From: Massilia pinisoli
GTDB lineage: Bacteria; Pseudomonadota; Gammaproteobacteria; Burkholderiales; Burkholderiaceae_D
Assembly: GCF_024753285.1 (NCBI RefSeq)
Contig: NZ_JANUGW010000018.1
Span: forward strand, 62,001 to 126,000
Length of the DNA: 64,000 nt
Direction of reading: 5' to 3'
Below are positions 35,573-42,998 of the stretch, piece after piece. A model generated the notes under the pieces. It saw only the letters and a program-made list of their open reading frames with translations. It did not search any database and was not told where the DNA came from. The first letter of the stretch is position 1. Every line of letters starts with the position of its first letter. Made by a program: the position numbers and the translations under genes.

Positions 35573-35983
35573 TCAGCGCAGCGAGACTGTGGTGTCCAGA
35601 CCGGCGGCCGGCACGGCCACCTTGACGGCGTCGAACGCCGGCGGCCCCATGCGGCCCTGCGCGTCATTGCTGAAGGCGATCGGCTCGGTCGGAATGCCCA
35701 GCAGGTTGCGGTCCATGCGGCCGTTGTCGTTGGCGTCGTGGTAGACGGCGAAGCCATATTCTCCCGGCACGACGTCGTGGAAGACGAGCGTCGTGCCGGC
35801 CTTGTCCGCCCGGGCCTCGGCCGCGCGGGCCGGGCGCTTGAGGAAGGCGTCCGCATTGTCGTACAGGGCGACCCGCACCTGGCCCTGGTCGGACTTCACG
35901 TTGGCGACGTGGATGACGAGGTCGGCCGCGTGCGCGACGAACGGGGCGGCGACGGCCAGCGTGAGGAGGGCGGTGCGGATCAT
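35573..35983 (-). CDS. Exported DUF2141-like protein
   Basis: A 136-residue secreted beta-sandwich-like protein: signal peptide MIRTALLTLAVAAPFVAHA, then DLVIHVANVKSDQGQVRVALYDN and the family's VPGEYGFAVYHDANDNGRMDRN segment. DUF2141 proteins often sit beside carotenoid oxygenase or pigment genes, but their role is unknown. GGAGCCCATC precedes the ATG at 35983. It is the first gene of a four-gene run with 8, 7 and 20 bp gaps. Confidence 0.85.
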   Translation of the reverse strand: MIRTALLTLAVAAPFVAHAADLVIHVANVKSDQGQVRVALYDNADAFLKRPARAAEARADKAGTTLVFHDVVPGEYGFAVYHDANDNGRMDRNLLGIPTEPIAFSNDAQGRMGPPAFDAVKVAVPAAGLDTTVSLR

Positions 35984-36134
35984 GATGGGCTCCAGTGTGG
36001 GTGTCGATGGGCACACTGTAGCCACGCGCGGCCCGGCGATGCGGGCGATGCGACGACCTGCAGCCTGGCGGCGCGAAATGCGGTGGCGCGGCGCGAAATG
36101 ACGAAGGACTGCGGCGGAAGAACTGCGGCGACGG

Positions 36135-36632
36135 TCAGCGCCCGAACAGCATCGCGACCCGGGCCGCGACCAGCGTGCCGATGAAGCGCAGCGGATAGCC
36201 GCGGTACGTGGGCACGTCGTCCGGCAGCTCGCCCGGGCCGCGCTTGCCCGTGCAGACGCGCATGTCGAGCGGGGCCTGGTCCGCGCCGAAGCGGCGCCGG
36301 CACATCGACACCCAATGCTTGCCGTCGTCGAAGTCGACGTACATCGGCGTGTTGCAGCAGGTGGCCACGACGCGGTTCGTCGCGGACCCGTCGCGCAGCT
36401 TGAACGGGCGCAGGTGCTCGCGCCCGGCCACGCAGTGCACCCGGTCCTTGCGGTAGACCTGGTACGCGGTGCCGCCGTCGGCTTCACGCACGGATGTCGC
36501 ACCGGGCAGGGCCTCGATGCGGCGCCAGCCTTCCGCGCAATCCTTGCAATAGCAGACGGCGGTGGCGAGCGGTGCGCCGCTGGCGCGGACCTCGACGGTG
36601 CCGCACGCGCACCGGGCGGTGGTGGTATTCAT
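36135..36632 (-). CDS. GFA-like zinc-binding protein (DUF6151 type)
   Basis: A 165-residue cytoplasmic protein with a cysteine pattern of the glutathione-dependent formaldehyde-activating (Mss4-like) fold: C8-x-C10 in RCACGTVEV, C-x-x-C in CYCKDCAEG, and later TCCNTPMY and MCRRRF. These cysteines probably bind zinc. Function unknown. It starts 4 bp after the stop of the ArsR/SRPBCC gene, so both are one operon. Confidence 0.75.
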   Translation of the reverse strand: MNTTTARCACGTVEVRASGAPLATAVCYCKDCAEGWRRIEALPGATSVREADGGTAYQVYRKDRVHCVAGREHLRPFKLRDGSATNRVVATCCNTPMYVDFDDGKHWVSMCRRRFGADQAPLDMRVCTGKRGPGELPDDVPTYRGYPLRFIGTLVAARVAMLFGR

Positions 36633-36636
36633 GGCG

Positions 36637-37389
36637 TCACCCGAACTTCAGCGCGGTGCCCGTCTCGAGCAGGGATTTCAGGCTCGCCGCGATCATGGCC
36701 CACGCTTCCTTCAGGCCGTCATGGCCGGCCGGCAGATCGTAGTGCGAGATCGTCAGCTTGACGAGGTCGCCGACGGGCGCGATCTCGTGCACGACGCGCG
36801 AGGCCTTCACATCCGGGCCCATCCACGCGGCCTGGTACGTGAGCTCCAGCCGGCGGGCGGGGATGGCGTCGAGCACCGTGCCGAAGACGAGCGCACGGCC
36901 GTCCTCGGCGCGGTATTCGTACGGGTCGCCCGCGCGCAAGGTGCTGTGGAAGGCGGCGCCCTTGAACATGTATTGGCGGCTCGCGTCGGGGCTGGTCAGC
37001 GCGTCCCAGACCTGCCCGGGCGTGGCGCGGATGAACGTCTCCAGCATGAAAGAGGGCTTCGTGTCGTTGCTCATGTGCGTGTTCCTTTCGAGTCCGGTCT
37101 TCAGGTCGAGCATGGCGCGCGCCAGCGGCTGCTGCGTCAGCGGCTCCAGCCAGCGGTCGACGAGCTGCTGGAGCGGCGCCCCGTTCAGGTAGTGGTATTT
37201 GAAACGCCCCGCCTTGTGCGTGAGGATGAGGCCTGCCGCTTCCAGCACCTTCAAGTGCTTCATCACGCCGAAGCGGGTGAGGCCCGTCGCGGCTTCCAGT
37301 TCCGTCAACGTCTGGCCGTCGCGGGCCCGCAGCCGGTCGAGGAGCAAGCGGCGGGTCTCGTCGCTCAGGGCTTTGAAAATGGCGTCCAT
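36637..37389 (-). CDS. ArsR-family HTH fused to SRPBCC (AHSA1-like) domain
   Basis: A 250-residue fusion. Residues 1-95 are an ArsR winged helix (MDAIFKALSDETRRLLLDRL, TGLTRFGVMKHLKVLEAAGL). Residues about 105-250 are an AHSA1/SRPBCC lipid-binding-type domain (FIRATPGQVWDALTSPDASRQY). In many genomes these are two adjacent genes; here they are one frame. The second domain may be the ligand sensor of the first. An internal ATG at the junction (MSNDTKPS) with GGAAC upstream could also allow separate translation of the SRPBCC part. Confidence 0.88.
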   Translation of the reverse strand: MDAIFKALSDETRRLLLDRLRARDGQTLTELEAATGLTRFGVMKHLKVLEAAGLILTHKAGRFKYHYLNGAPLQQLVDRWLEPLTQQPLARAMLDLKTGLERNTHMSNDTKPSFMLETFIRATPGQVWDALTSPDASRQYMFKGAAFHSTLRAGDPYEYRAEDGRALVFGTVLDAIPARRLELTYQAAWMGPDVKASRVVHEIAPVGDLVKLTISHYDLPAGHDGLKEAWAMIAASLKSLLETGTALKFG

Positions 37390-37444
37390 GCGCGAACTAT
37401 ATGTGACTTAAAGGTCACGTGTCAACATGGTCACGTATTGAGCC

Positions 37445-37483
37445 AAAGAAAACGGCAGGAACCGCGCAAGCGTGTTCCTGCCG
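37445..37483 (-). terminator. Terminator of the small coupled gene pair
   Basis: On the minus strand a perfect 10-bp stem (CGGCAGGAAC / GTTCCTGCCG) is followed by TTTTCTTT, about 20 bp after the stop of the 61-residue gene. Confidence 0.82.
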
Positions 37484-37504
37484 TGGTGTGATGCGGGACG
37501 AGCG

Positions 37505-37690
37505 TCAGGCGTAGGCCGTCCAGCGCTGCGGAATCTCGATACTGCCGCTGTGGGCGGCATCCGCGTAGGCGCGCATCTCGGCCACGACCGCCTCGAACTG
37601 TTCATTGCTCGGGTTGGCCAGGAAACCTTTCATGCGCTCGTGCAGCGCGGCCTGCTGGTCACGCCATTCGTAACGGGACGATTTGCTCAT
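37505..37690 (-). CDS. 61-residue conserved-looking cytoplasmic protein
   Basis: A small helical protein, MSKSSRYEWRDQQAALHERM, ending SGSIEIPQRWTAYA; no signal peptide or membrane segment, no family recognised. An exceptionally strong ribosome site (AAGGAGGG) lies seven bases upstream, inside a 16-codon micro-ORF whose stop overlaps this ATG. A terminator follows. The strong translation signals argue for a real, well-expressed gene. Confidence 0.75.
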   Translation of the reverse strand: MSKSSRYEWRDQQAALHERMKGFLANPSNEQFEAVVAEMRAYADAAHSGSIEIPQRWTAYA

Positions 37691-37737
37691 GCACCCTCCT
37701 TGCGGCGAACTGCCGTCTTTGTGCTTTTGTTATTCAT
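37687..37737 (-). CDS. 16-residue micro-ORF coupled to the 61-residue gene
   Basis: ATG at 37737 encodes MNNKSTKTAVRRKEGA and stops by ATGA overlap with the next start. GAAGGAGGATGTC is placed ideally upstream. The peptide is highly basic (KSTK, RRK). It may be a leader whose translation opens the next gene, or a functional micropeptide. Too short for family assignment. Confidence 0.55.
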   Translation of the reverse strand: MNNKSTKTAVRRKEGA

Positions 37738-37816
37738 GACATCCTCCTTCAAAGAACACAGGATGCCGATTCCCTCGGATTGAGTCGGTGCGATGACGCA
37801 CATTATCAAAATGGAA

Positions 37817-38482
37817 TCACGACCGGGGCGGCAGGATGCTGTGATAGAACAGGTCGAGCCGGCCTTCCAGGTCGCGCAGCGCCTTGTCCTGGTCGACGAT
37901 GTGGTGCGGGCGCATGAGGTTCATCAGCAGCTCGCCCGTGATCGTGGCCATCAGGTGGCAGGGCAGCAGATCGATCCGGACGTCCGGCCGCATCTGGGCC
38001 TGGATGTCCGGACGCGAGAAGAAGCGCGTCAGCAATTCGCGCGTCTTGCGCGGGCCGCCGTTCCAGAACGCCTCGGCCAGCTCCGGGTTCGTCGGCGCCT
38101 CGGCCAGCACGATCCGCTGCAGGTCGATGGCTTCCTGCGACGAGATCAGCGCGTACATCTGGTGCGCGAAGTCGTCGATGATTTCGCGCAAGGGGCGGGT
38201 GTCCGTCTCCATCGGCTGGCTGCGGAAGAAGCGGTGGCGCTTGGCCGCGAGCACGGCGGCCAGCAGGCCGGCCTTGCCGCCGAATTTCACGTAGATTGTA
38301 CGTACGGCGACGTGGGCCGCACGGGCGATCGCTTCCAGACTCGTCTTCGTGTAACCGTTCTTGAGAAACAGGGTGCCGGCGATCTGCAGCAGCTCCTGCG
38401 TACGCGCCTCGACGTCGGCGGCCTTCGGCCTGCCGGCGGCTTTGCCGGGGCACTCGGCCGCGTCATGCATATGTTTGTCCAT
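37817..38482 (-). CDS. TetR-family transcriptional repressor
   Basis: A 221-residue regulator: N-terminal TetR helix-turn-helix (TLFLKNGYTKTSLEAIARAAHVAVRTIYVKFGGKAGLL, about 38-75) and a helical ligand domain (about 90-215). It is divergent from the efflux operon, and a 24-bp inverted repeat lies between them over the efflux -35 box, so it most likely represses that operon until a drug-like ligand binds. Confidence 0.92.
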   Translation of the reverse strand: MDKHMHDAAECPGKAAGRPKAADVEARTQELLQIAGTLFLKNGYTKTSLEAIARAAHVAVRTIYVKFGGKAGLLAAVLAAKRHRFFRSQPMETDTRPLREIIDDFAHQMYALISSQEAIDLQRIVLAEAPTNPELAEAFWNGGPRKTRELLTRFFSRPDIQAQMRPDVRIDLLPCHLMATITGELLMNLMRPHHIVDQDKALRDLEGRLDLFYHSILPPRS

Positions 38483-38504
38483 GCCTCCATGCTAGTGGAA
38501 TCTC

Positions 38505-38558
38505 AAATGAAATGCAACCGTTTCATTTCTTGACTTTGCCAAAAAGTTGTCCAATAAT
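38505..38558 (+). promoter_or_regulatory. Efflux operon promoter and TetR operator
   Basis: TTGACT (38530-38535), a 17-bp spacer and AATAAT (38553-38558) form a strong sigma-70 promoter. Immediately upstream AAATGAAA (38505-38512) / TTTCATTT (38521-38528) is a perfect inverted repeat abutting the -35 box. A further half-site-like TTTCATTT lies at 38571-38578. The site is central between tetR and the efflux genes. Confidence 0.78.
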
Positions 38559-38594
38559 GCGATTGACCAATTTCATTTCTCATCCGGAGCTCAC

Positions 38595-39776
38595 ATGCCA
38601 GATACCCAAACCACGGTGGACCACAAGCCCGCCGCCGCCGTCCCGCCAGGTGCCCCGGCAGCCACGGGCGCGCCCGCCGTCCCCGCGAACGCCAAGAAAG
38701 GGCCTCCGAAGCGCGTGCTGATCGTGGTGGGCCTGATCGCCGCCGCCGCACTGGCCGCGGGCGGCCGCATGTGGTACCGCAGCCATTACTTCGTCGAGAC
38801 GGAAAACGCGTACGTCACGGGCCACGTGCATCCCGTGTCGTCGCGCATCCCCGGCGTCGTGACGAAGGTGATGTTCGACGATAACCAGGCCGTCAAGGCT
38901 GGCGACGTGCTGGCCGAGCTGGACCCGGCCGACCAGGGCGTGAAGGTCGAGCAGATCCAGGCCCAGATCACCAGCGTGCAGCAGCAGATCCTGCAGGGCG
39001 ACGCCGCCGTCGAGCAGGCCAAGGCGCAGGCCTCGGCCGCTGCGGCGCAGGTCGTGCAGGCGCAAGCGAACCTCGTGCGCGCCAAGCAGGACGCCGAGCG
39101 CTACGGCCAACTGTACAACAGCACGATGAAGGCCGTCTCGAAGGCCGAGGTGGACGCCGCCACGGCCGCGCGCGCAGGCGCCACCGCCGACGTCACGGCA
39201 CGCCGCGACAACGCCAGCGCCGCGAAGGCGCAGATCGCCGCCGCGATGTCGGCGCGCGACGTGCTGAAGGCGCAAGTGAAAGTGCTGCAGGCGCAGTTGA
39301 AGGACGCGCAGCAGCAACTCGGCTACAACCGCATCGTCGCGCCGGTGTCCGGCCGCGTCGGCAAGCGCAGCGTGGAAGTCGGCGCGCGCGTGCAGCCGGG
39401 CCAGCAACTTGCCGCCATCGTGCAGGACGACGTGTGGGTCGTCGCGAACTTCAAGGAAACGCAGCTGCCGGGCATCGTGCCGGGCCAGGAAGTCAAGATC
39501 GACATCGACGCGCTGCCGAAGCACGAACTCGTGGGCCGCGTGGACAGCTTCTCGCCCGCATCCGGCAACCAGTTCGCGCTGCTGCCGGCCGATAACGCGA
39601 CCGGTAACTTCACGAAGATCGTCCAGCGCGTGCCGGTGAAGATCACGTTCGCACCGGAAGACCTCAAGAAGTACGCGGGCCGCCTCGTGCCGGGCATGTC
39701 GACGGTCGTCGAAATCGACCTGCGCCAAAAAGTGACGCAAAACCCGGCCCCGCAACAGCAAGCCGCTGCTCACTGA
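38595..39776 (+). CDS. EmrA/HlyD-type membrane fusion protein
   Basis: A 393-residue periplasmic adaptor: cytoplasmic Pro/Ala-rich start, one membrane anchor (RVLIVVGLIAAAALAAGG, about 40-58), a lipoyl/barrel-sandwich region (VTGHVHPVSSRIPGVVTKV) split by a long helical hairpin (about 115-240), and a beta-barrel. CCGGAGC precedes the ATG at 38595. An earlier ATG at 38547 lies upstream of the -10 box and cannot be used from this promoter. Couples the MFS pump to the outer-membrane channel. Confidence 0.95.
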   Translation: MPDTQTTVDHKPAAAVPPGAPAATGAPAVPANAKKGPPKRVLIVVGLIAAAALAAGGRMWYRSHYFVETENAYVTGHVHPVSSRIPGVVTKVMFDDNQAVKAGDVLAELDPADQGVKVEQIQAQITSVQQQILQGDAAVEQAKAQASAAAAQVVQAQANLVRAKQDAERYGQLYNSTMKAVSKAEVDAATAARAGATADVTARRDNASAAKAQIAAAMSARDVLKAQVKVLQAQLKDAQQQLGYNRIVAPVSGRVGKRSVEVGARVQPGQQLAAIVQDDVWVVANFKETQLPGIVPGQEVKIDIDALPKHELVGRVDSFSPASGNQFALLPADNATGNFTKIVQRVPVKITFAPEDLKKYAGRLVPGMSTVVEIDLRQKVTQNPAPQQQAAAH

Positions 39777-39789
39777 ACAGGGAAGCACC

Positions 39790-41403
39790 ATGTCCACCAC
39801 GATCACCAAACCGATGGCGCCGCCCCACGCGCCCGCCGGGGCCCCGGCCAACGGTGCCCGCATCGACGCGCGCACCTGGATCGCGGTGCTGGCCGGCATG
39901 CTGGGCGCCTTCATGGCGGTGCTCGACATCCAGATCACCAACTCGTCGCTGCGCGACATCCTCGGCACCCTGTCGGCCACGCAGGAAGAGGGCTCGTGGA
40001 TCTCGACCGCGTACCTGTGCGCCGAGATCGTCGTGATCCCGATGACGGCGCTGTTCGTGCGCGCCTTCGGCCAGCGCCGCTACCTGATGCTGACGACGGC
40101 GGCGTTCCTCGCGTTCTCGACGTTGTGCGGCACCGCGTGGAACCTCTCCAGCATGATCGTGTTCCGCATGCTGCAGGGTTTTACGGGCGGCGCCCTGATC
40201 CCGATGGCGATGACCCTCGTGATGACGCGCCTGCCCCCGGCCAAGCGCGCCGTCGGCATGGCCATGTTCGGCCTCACGGCCACGCTGGCGCCCGCGATGG
40301 GGCCCACGCTCGGCGGCTACTTGACGGAATTGTACGGCTGGCCGTCGATCTTCTACATCAACTGGGTGCCGGGTGTCCTGCTGATCGCCGGCATGTACTG
40401 GGGCATCGACCGCGAACCCTTGAACCTGCAGGCGCTGGTCAAGGCCGACTGGCTCGGCATCGCGTTCATGGCGCTGGGTCTCGCGAGCCTGACGATCTTC
40501 CTGGAAGAGGGCAATTCGAAGGACTGGTTCCAGTCGAGCTTCATCATCACGTTCGCGGCGCTGGCGATCGTCGGCATCCTGGGCTGGGTCGTGACGAACT
40601 TCTGGCGCGCCGACCCGTTCGTCAATCTCGGGCTGTACGGGCAGCGCAACTTCCTCGTCGCGACGGGCTTGTCCGCCGTGATCGGCATGGGTTTGTACGG
40701 GTCGTCGTTCCTGCTGCCGCTGTTCCTGGGCCAGATCGCCGGCTATTCGCCGATGCAGATCGGTGAAGTGATCGCGTGGGTCGGCTTGCCGCAGCTGTTC
40801 GTGATGCCGTTCGTCGCACGCATGTCGCAGAAGATCGACAACCGCCTCCTGTGCTCGTTCGGCCTGGCGCTGTTCGGCGTGTCGTGCCTGATGAACGCGC
40901 ATATGGACGCCAACACGGGCTACGACCAGCTGATGCTGTCGCAGATCATCCGCGCGCTGGGCCAGCCGTTCGTGATGCTCACGTTGTCGAACTTCGCCAT
41001 GTCCGGCATCCAGCCGAAGGACATGCCGTCGGCGTCGAGCCTGTTCAACATGACCCGTAACCTGGGCGGCTCCGTCGGCATCGCGCTGCTCGCGACGGCG
41101 CTGACGAACCGCGAACACTTCCACTCGGAGCGCCTCGGCGAAGCGGTGTCGCTCGCATCCGCCGCCACGCAAAGCCGGCTGGACACGCTGACGCAAGCCT
41201 TCATCGCCAAGGGCATCGACCCGGCGACGGCCGCGCAGCAGGCGATCGGCGCCATCGACCGCATCGTGCGGCGAGAGGCGTTCGTGATGGCCTACAACGA
41301 TGGCTTCTTCCTCGTCGGCGCCATCCTGCTGGCGGCGATCATCCCGCTGTGGTTCTCGGACAAGGTCAAGTCGCCCAGCGGCGGCGGTGGCGGTGGTCAT
41401 TGA
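39790..41403 (+). CDS. EmrB/QacA-type (DHA2, 14-TM) drug efflux MFS transporter
   Basis: A 537-residue inner-membrane proton-drug antiporter. Motifs of the DHA2 family include AFMAVLDIQITNSSL in the first segment, LCGTAWNLSSMIVFRMLQGFTGGALIPMA and GPTLGGYLTELYGWPSIFYINW (motif C region). The tail ends in a Gly-rich stretch before HH. It starts 13 bp after the adaptor gene; the substrate range is not predictable. Confidence 0.95.
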   Translation: MSTTITKPMAPPHAPAGAPANGARIDARTWIAVLAGMLGAFMAVLDIQITNSSLRDILGTLSATQEEGSWISTAYLCAEIVVIPMTALFVRAFGQRRYLMLTTAAFLAFSTLCGTAWNLSSMIVFRMLQGFTGGALIPMAMTLVMTRLPPAKRAVGMAMFGLTATLAPAMGPTLGGYLTELYGWPSIFYINWVPGVLLIAGMYWGIDREPLNLQALVKADWLGIAFMALGLASLTIFLEEGNSKDWFQSSFIITFAALAIVGILGWVVTNFWRADPFVNLGLYGQRNFLVATGLSAVIGMGLYGSSFLLPLFLGQIAGYSPMQIGEVIAWVGLPQLFVMPFVARMSQKIDNRLLCSFGLALFGVSCLMNAHMDANTGYDQLMLSQIIRALGQPFVMLTLSNFAMSGIQPKDMPSASSLFNMTRNLGGSVGIALLATALTNREHFHSERLGEAVSLASAATQSRLDTLTQAFIAKGIDPATAAQQAIGAIDRIVRREAFVMAYNDGFFLVGAILLAAIIPLWFSDKVKSPSGGGGGGH

Positions 41404-41414
41404 GCCAAGCATTC

Positions 41415-42908
41415 ATGGATAAAAAGATGAAAACTATTTATATGAAACCTGTCGTTCACACCGCCGTCGCTGTCGCCGTCGCCGCGCTGCTGTCCGCCTG
41501 CGGCACCGTCGGCAAGGATTTCGTCGCACCGCAGGCCGTCGCTACGCCCGCGTACCGCCACGCCGCGGCCGAGCCGCAAGAGCAGGCTGCGCGCCTGCCG
41601 GCCGACTGGTGGACCGTGTTCGGCGATGCCACGCTGAGCCAGCTGGAACAGCGCGCGCTGCACGACAACCCGACCGTGCGCGCGGCAGCGCAGCGCCTCG
41701 TGCAGGCGCAGGCGCAGCTGGGCATCACGCGTGCCGGCGAGCTGCCGACCGTCGGCGTGTCCGCCGGCGTCTCGAACTCGCGCACGTCGGCGGAGACCCC
41801 GATGGGCGTCACGTTCGGCCACAAGTCGATCAAGGGCACCGAGTACTCGGTCGGCGCGAATTTCTCGTATGAGCTCGACCTGTGGGGCCGCGTGCGCCGC
41901 GCCATCGAATCGGCCGACGCCCAGGCGCTCGCCGCGCAGGATGACCGCGACGGCGTCATGCTGATGCTGTCGGGCCAGGTCGCGACGACGTACTGGCAGC
42001 TGCGCGGCCTCGACGCCGACATCGCCATCCTGAACGATGCGCTGGCCACCCGGCGCGAATCGCAGCAGCTGATCGAGGCACGCTTCAATGCGGGCCTGTC
42101 GAATGAGCTGGACGTGTCGCGCACCCGCATCGAGCGCGCGAACGCGGAGGCCGACATCCAGGAAGCCCAGCGTCAGCGCAACACGTTGGAACACGCGCTC
42201 GCGGTGCTGGTGGGCGCGTCGCCGAGCCAGCCGATCCTGCCACCGGCCGCCAGCGGCGTGGCGGCCACGTTGCCGCAGCCGCCCGCGATTCCCGTCGGCC
42301 TGCCGGCGAGCCTGCTGGGCCAGCGTCCGGACCTCGCCGCGAGCGTCGCCACCTTGAAGGCTTTCAATGCGCAGGTGGGCGTGGCCGAGGGCGCGTTCTA
42401 TCCGAGCGTGTCGCTGACGGGTAATTTCGGCTTTGCGTCGGAAACGCTGAGCAATCTGGCGCAAGGCAATGCGCGCCAGTTCTCGGTGGGGCCCCTGGCG
42501 CTGTCGCTGCCCGTGTTCGAGGGCGGCCGCCTGCGCGCCAACGCGAAGCTGGCCAAGGCGCGCTACGACGAAGCCGTCGCGAACCACGAGGGACGCCTCT
42601 TGACGGCGCTGCGCGAAGTCGAGGACGCGCTGTCGGACGTCCAGCAGCGCAAGCAGCAGGGCGACGTGCAGGCGCAGGCGCAGCAGGCCGCCGCGCGCGC
42701 CGTGCAGGTGGCGCAGGCGCGCTACGACCGCGGCGTGTCGACGTACCTGGACGTCACCGACGCCCAGCGTTCCGCCCTCGCGTCCGACCGCGCCGCCGCG
42801 CAGATCCGCACGCAGCGGCTGCTGGCCACCGTCGCCGTCGCGCGCGCGCTGGGCGGCGGCTGGCAGCAGGGTGCGCCGGAAGCGACGGTCGCGCAGGCGT
42901 CGCGCTGA
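41415..42908 (+). CDS. NodT/OprM-type outer-membrane efflux lipoprotein
   Basis: About 497 residues. The N-terminus has a lipoprotein signal (AVAVAVAALLSACG, lipobox cysteine in SAC) followed by VGKDFVAP and two outer-membrane efflux repeats (QLEQRALHDNPTVRAAAQRL and the C-terminal ARYDRGVSTYLDVTDAQRSAL). It forms the trimeric exit channel. Start may also be at 41427 or 41442; none has a strong ribosome site. The intended start makes little difference to the mature lipoprotein. Confidence 0.92.
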   Translation: MDKKMKTIYMKPVVHTAVAVAVAALLSACGTVGKDFVAPQAVATPAYRHAAAEPQEQAARLPADWWTVFGDATLSQLEQRALHDNPTVRAAAQRLVQAQAQLGITRAGELPTVGVSAGVSNSRTSAETPMGVTFGHKSIKGTEYSVGANFSYELDLWGRVRRAIESADAQALAAQDDRDGVMLMLSGQVATTYWQLRGLDADIAILNDALATRRESQQLIEARFNAGLSNELDVSRTRIERANAEADIQEAQRQRNTLEHALAVLVGASPSQPILPPAASGVAATLPQPPAIPVGLPASLLGQRPDLAASVATLKAFNAQVGVAEGAFYPSVSLTGNFGFASETLSNLAQGNARQFSVGPLALSLPVFEGGRLRANAKLAKARYDEAVANHEGRLLTALREVEDALSDVQQRKQQGDVQAQAQQAAARAVQVAQARYDRGVSTYLDVTDAQRSALASDRAAAQIRTQRLLATVAVARALGGGWQQGAPEATVAQASR

Positions 42909-42998
42909 TCCGGTCCCGGTGCCGCCCGCCGCGGCACCGGCCTCCCGGTCCCTGAACAGGATTACAATCGCAGGATTGCAACCTCACAAGGGACCTCA

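Noticed and set aside
36001..36134. Possible start of a further gene upstream of the DUF2141 operon.
   Set aside because: No frame has a start, ribosome site or recognisable sequence; it is ordinary intergenic DNA.
38547..38594. An earlier ATG for the membrane fusion protein.
   Set aside because: It lies upstream of the -10 box at 38553-38558, so the transcript from that promoter cannot contain it; the ATG at 38595 has a proper ribosome site.
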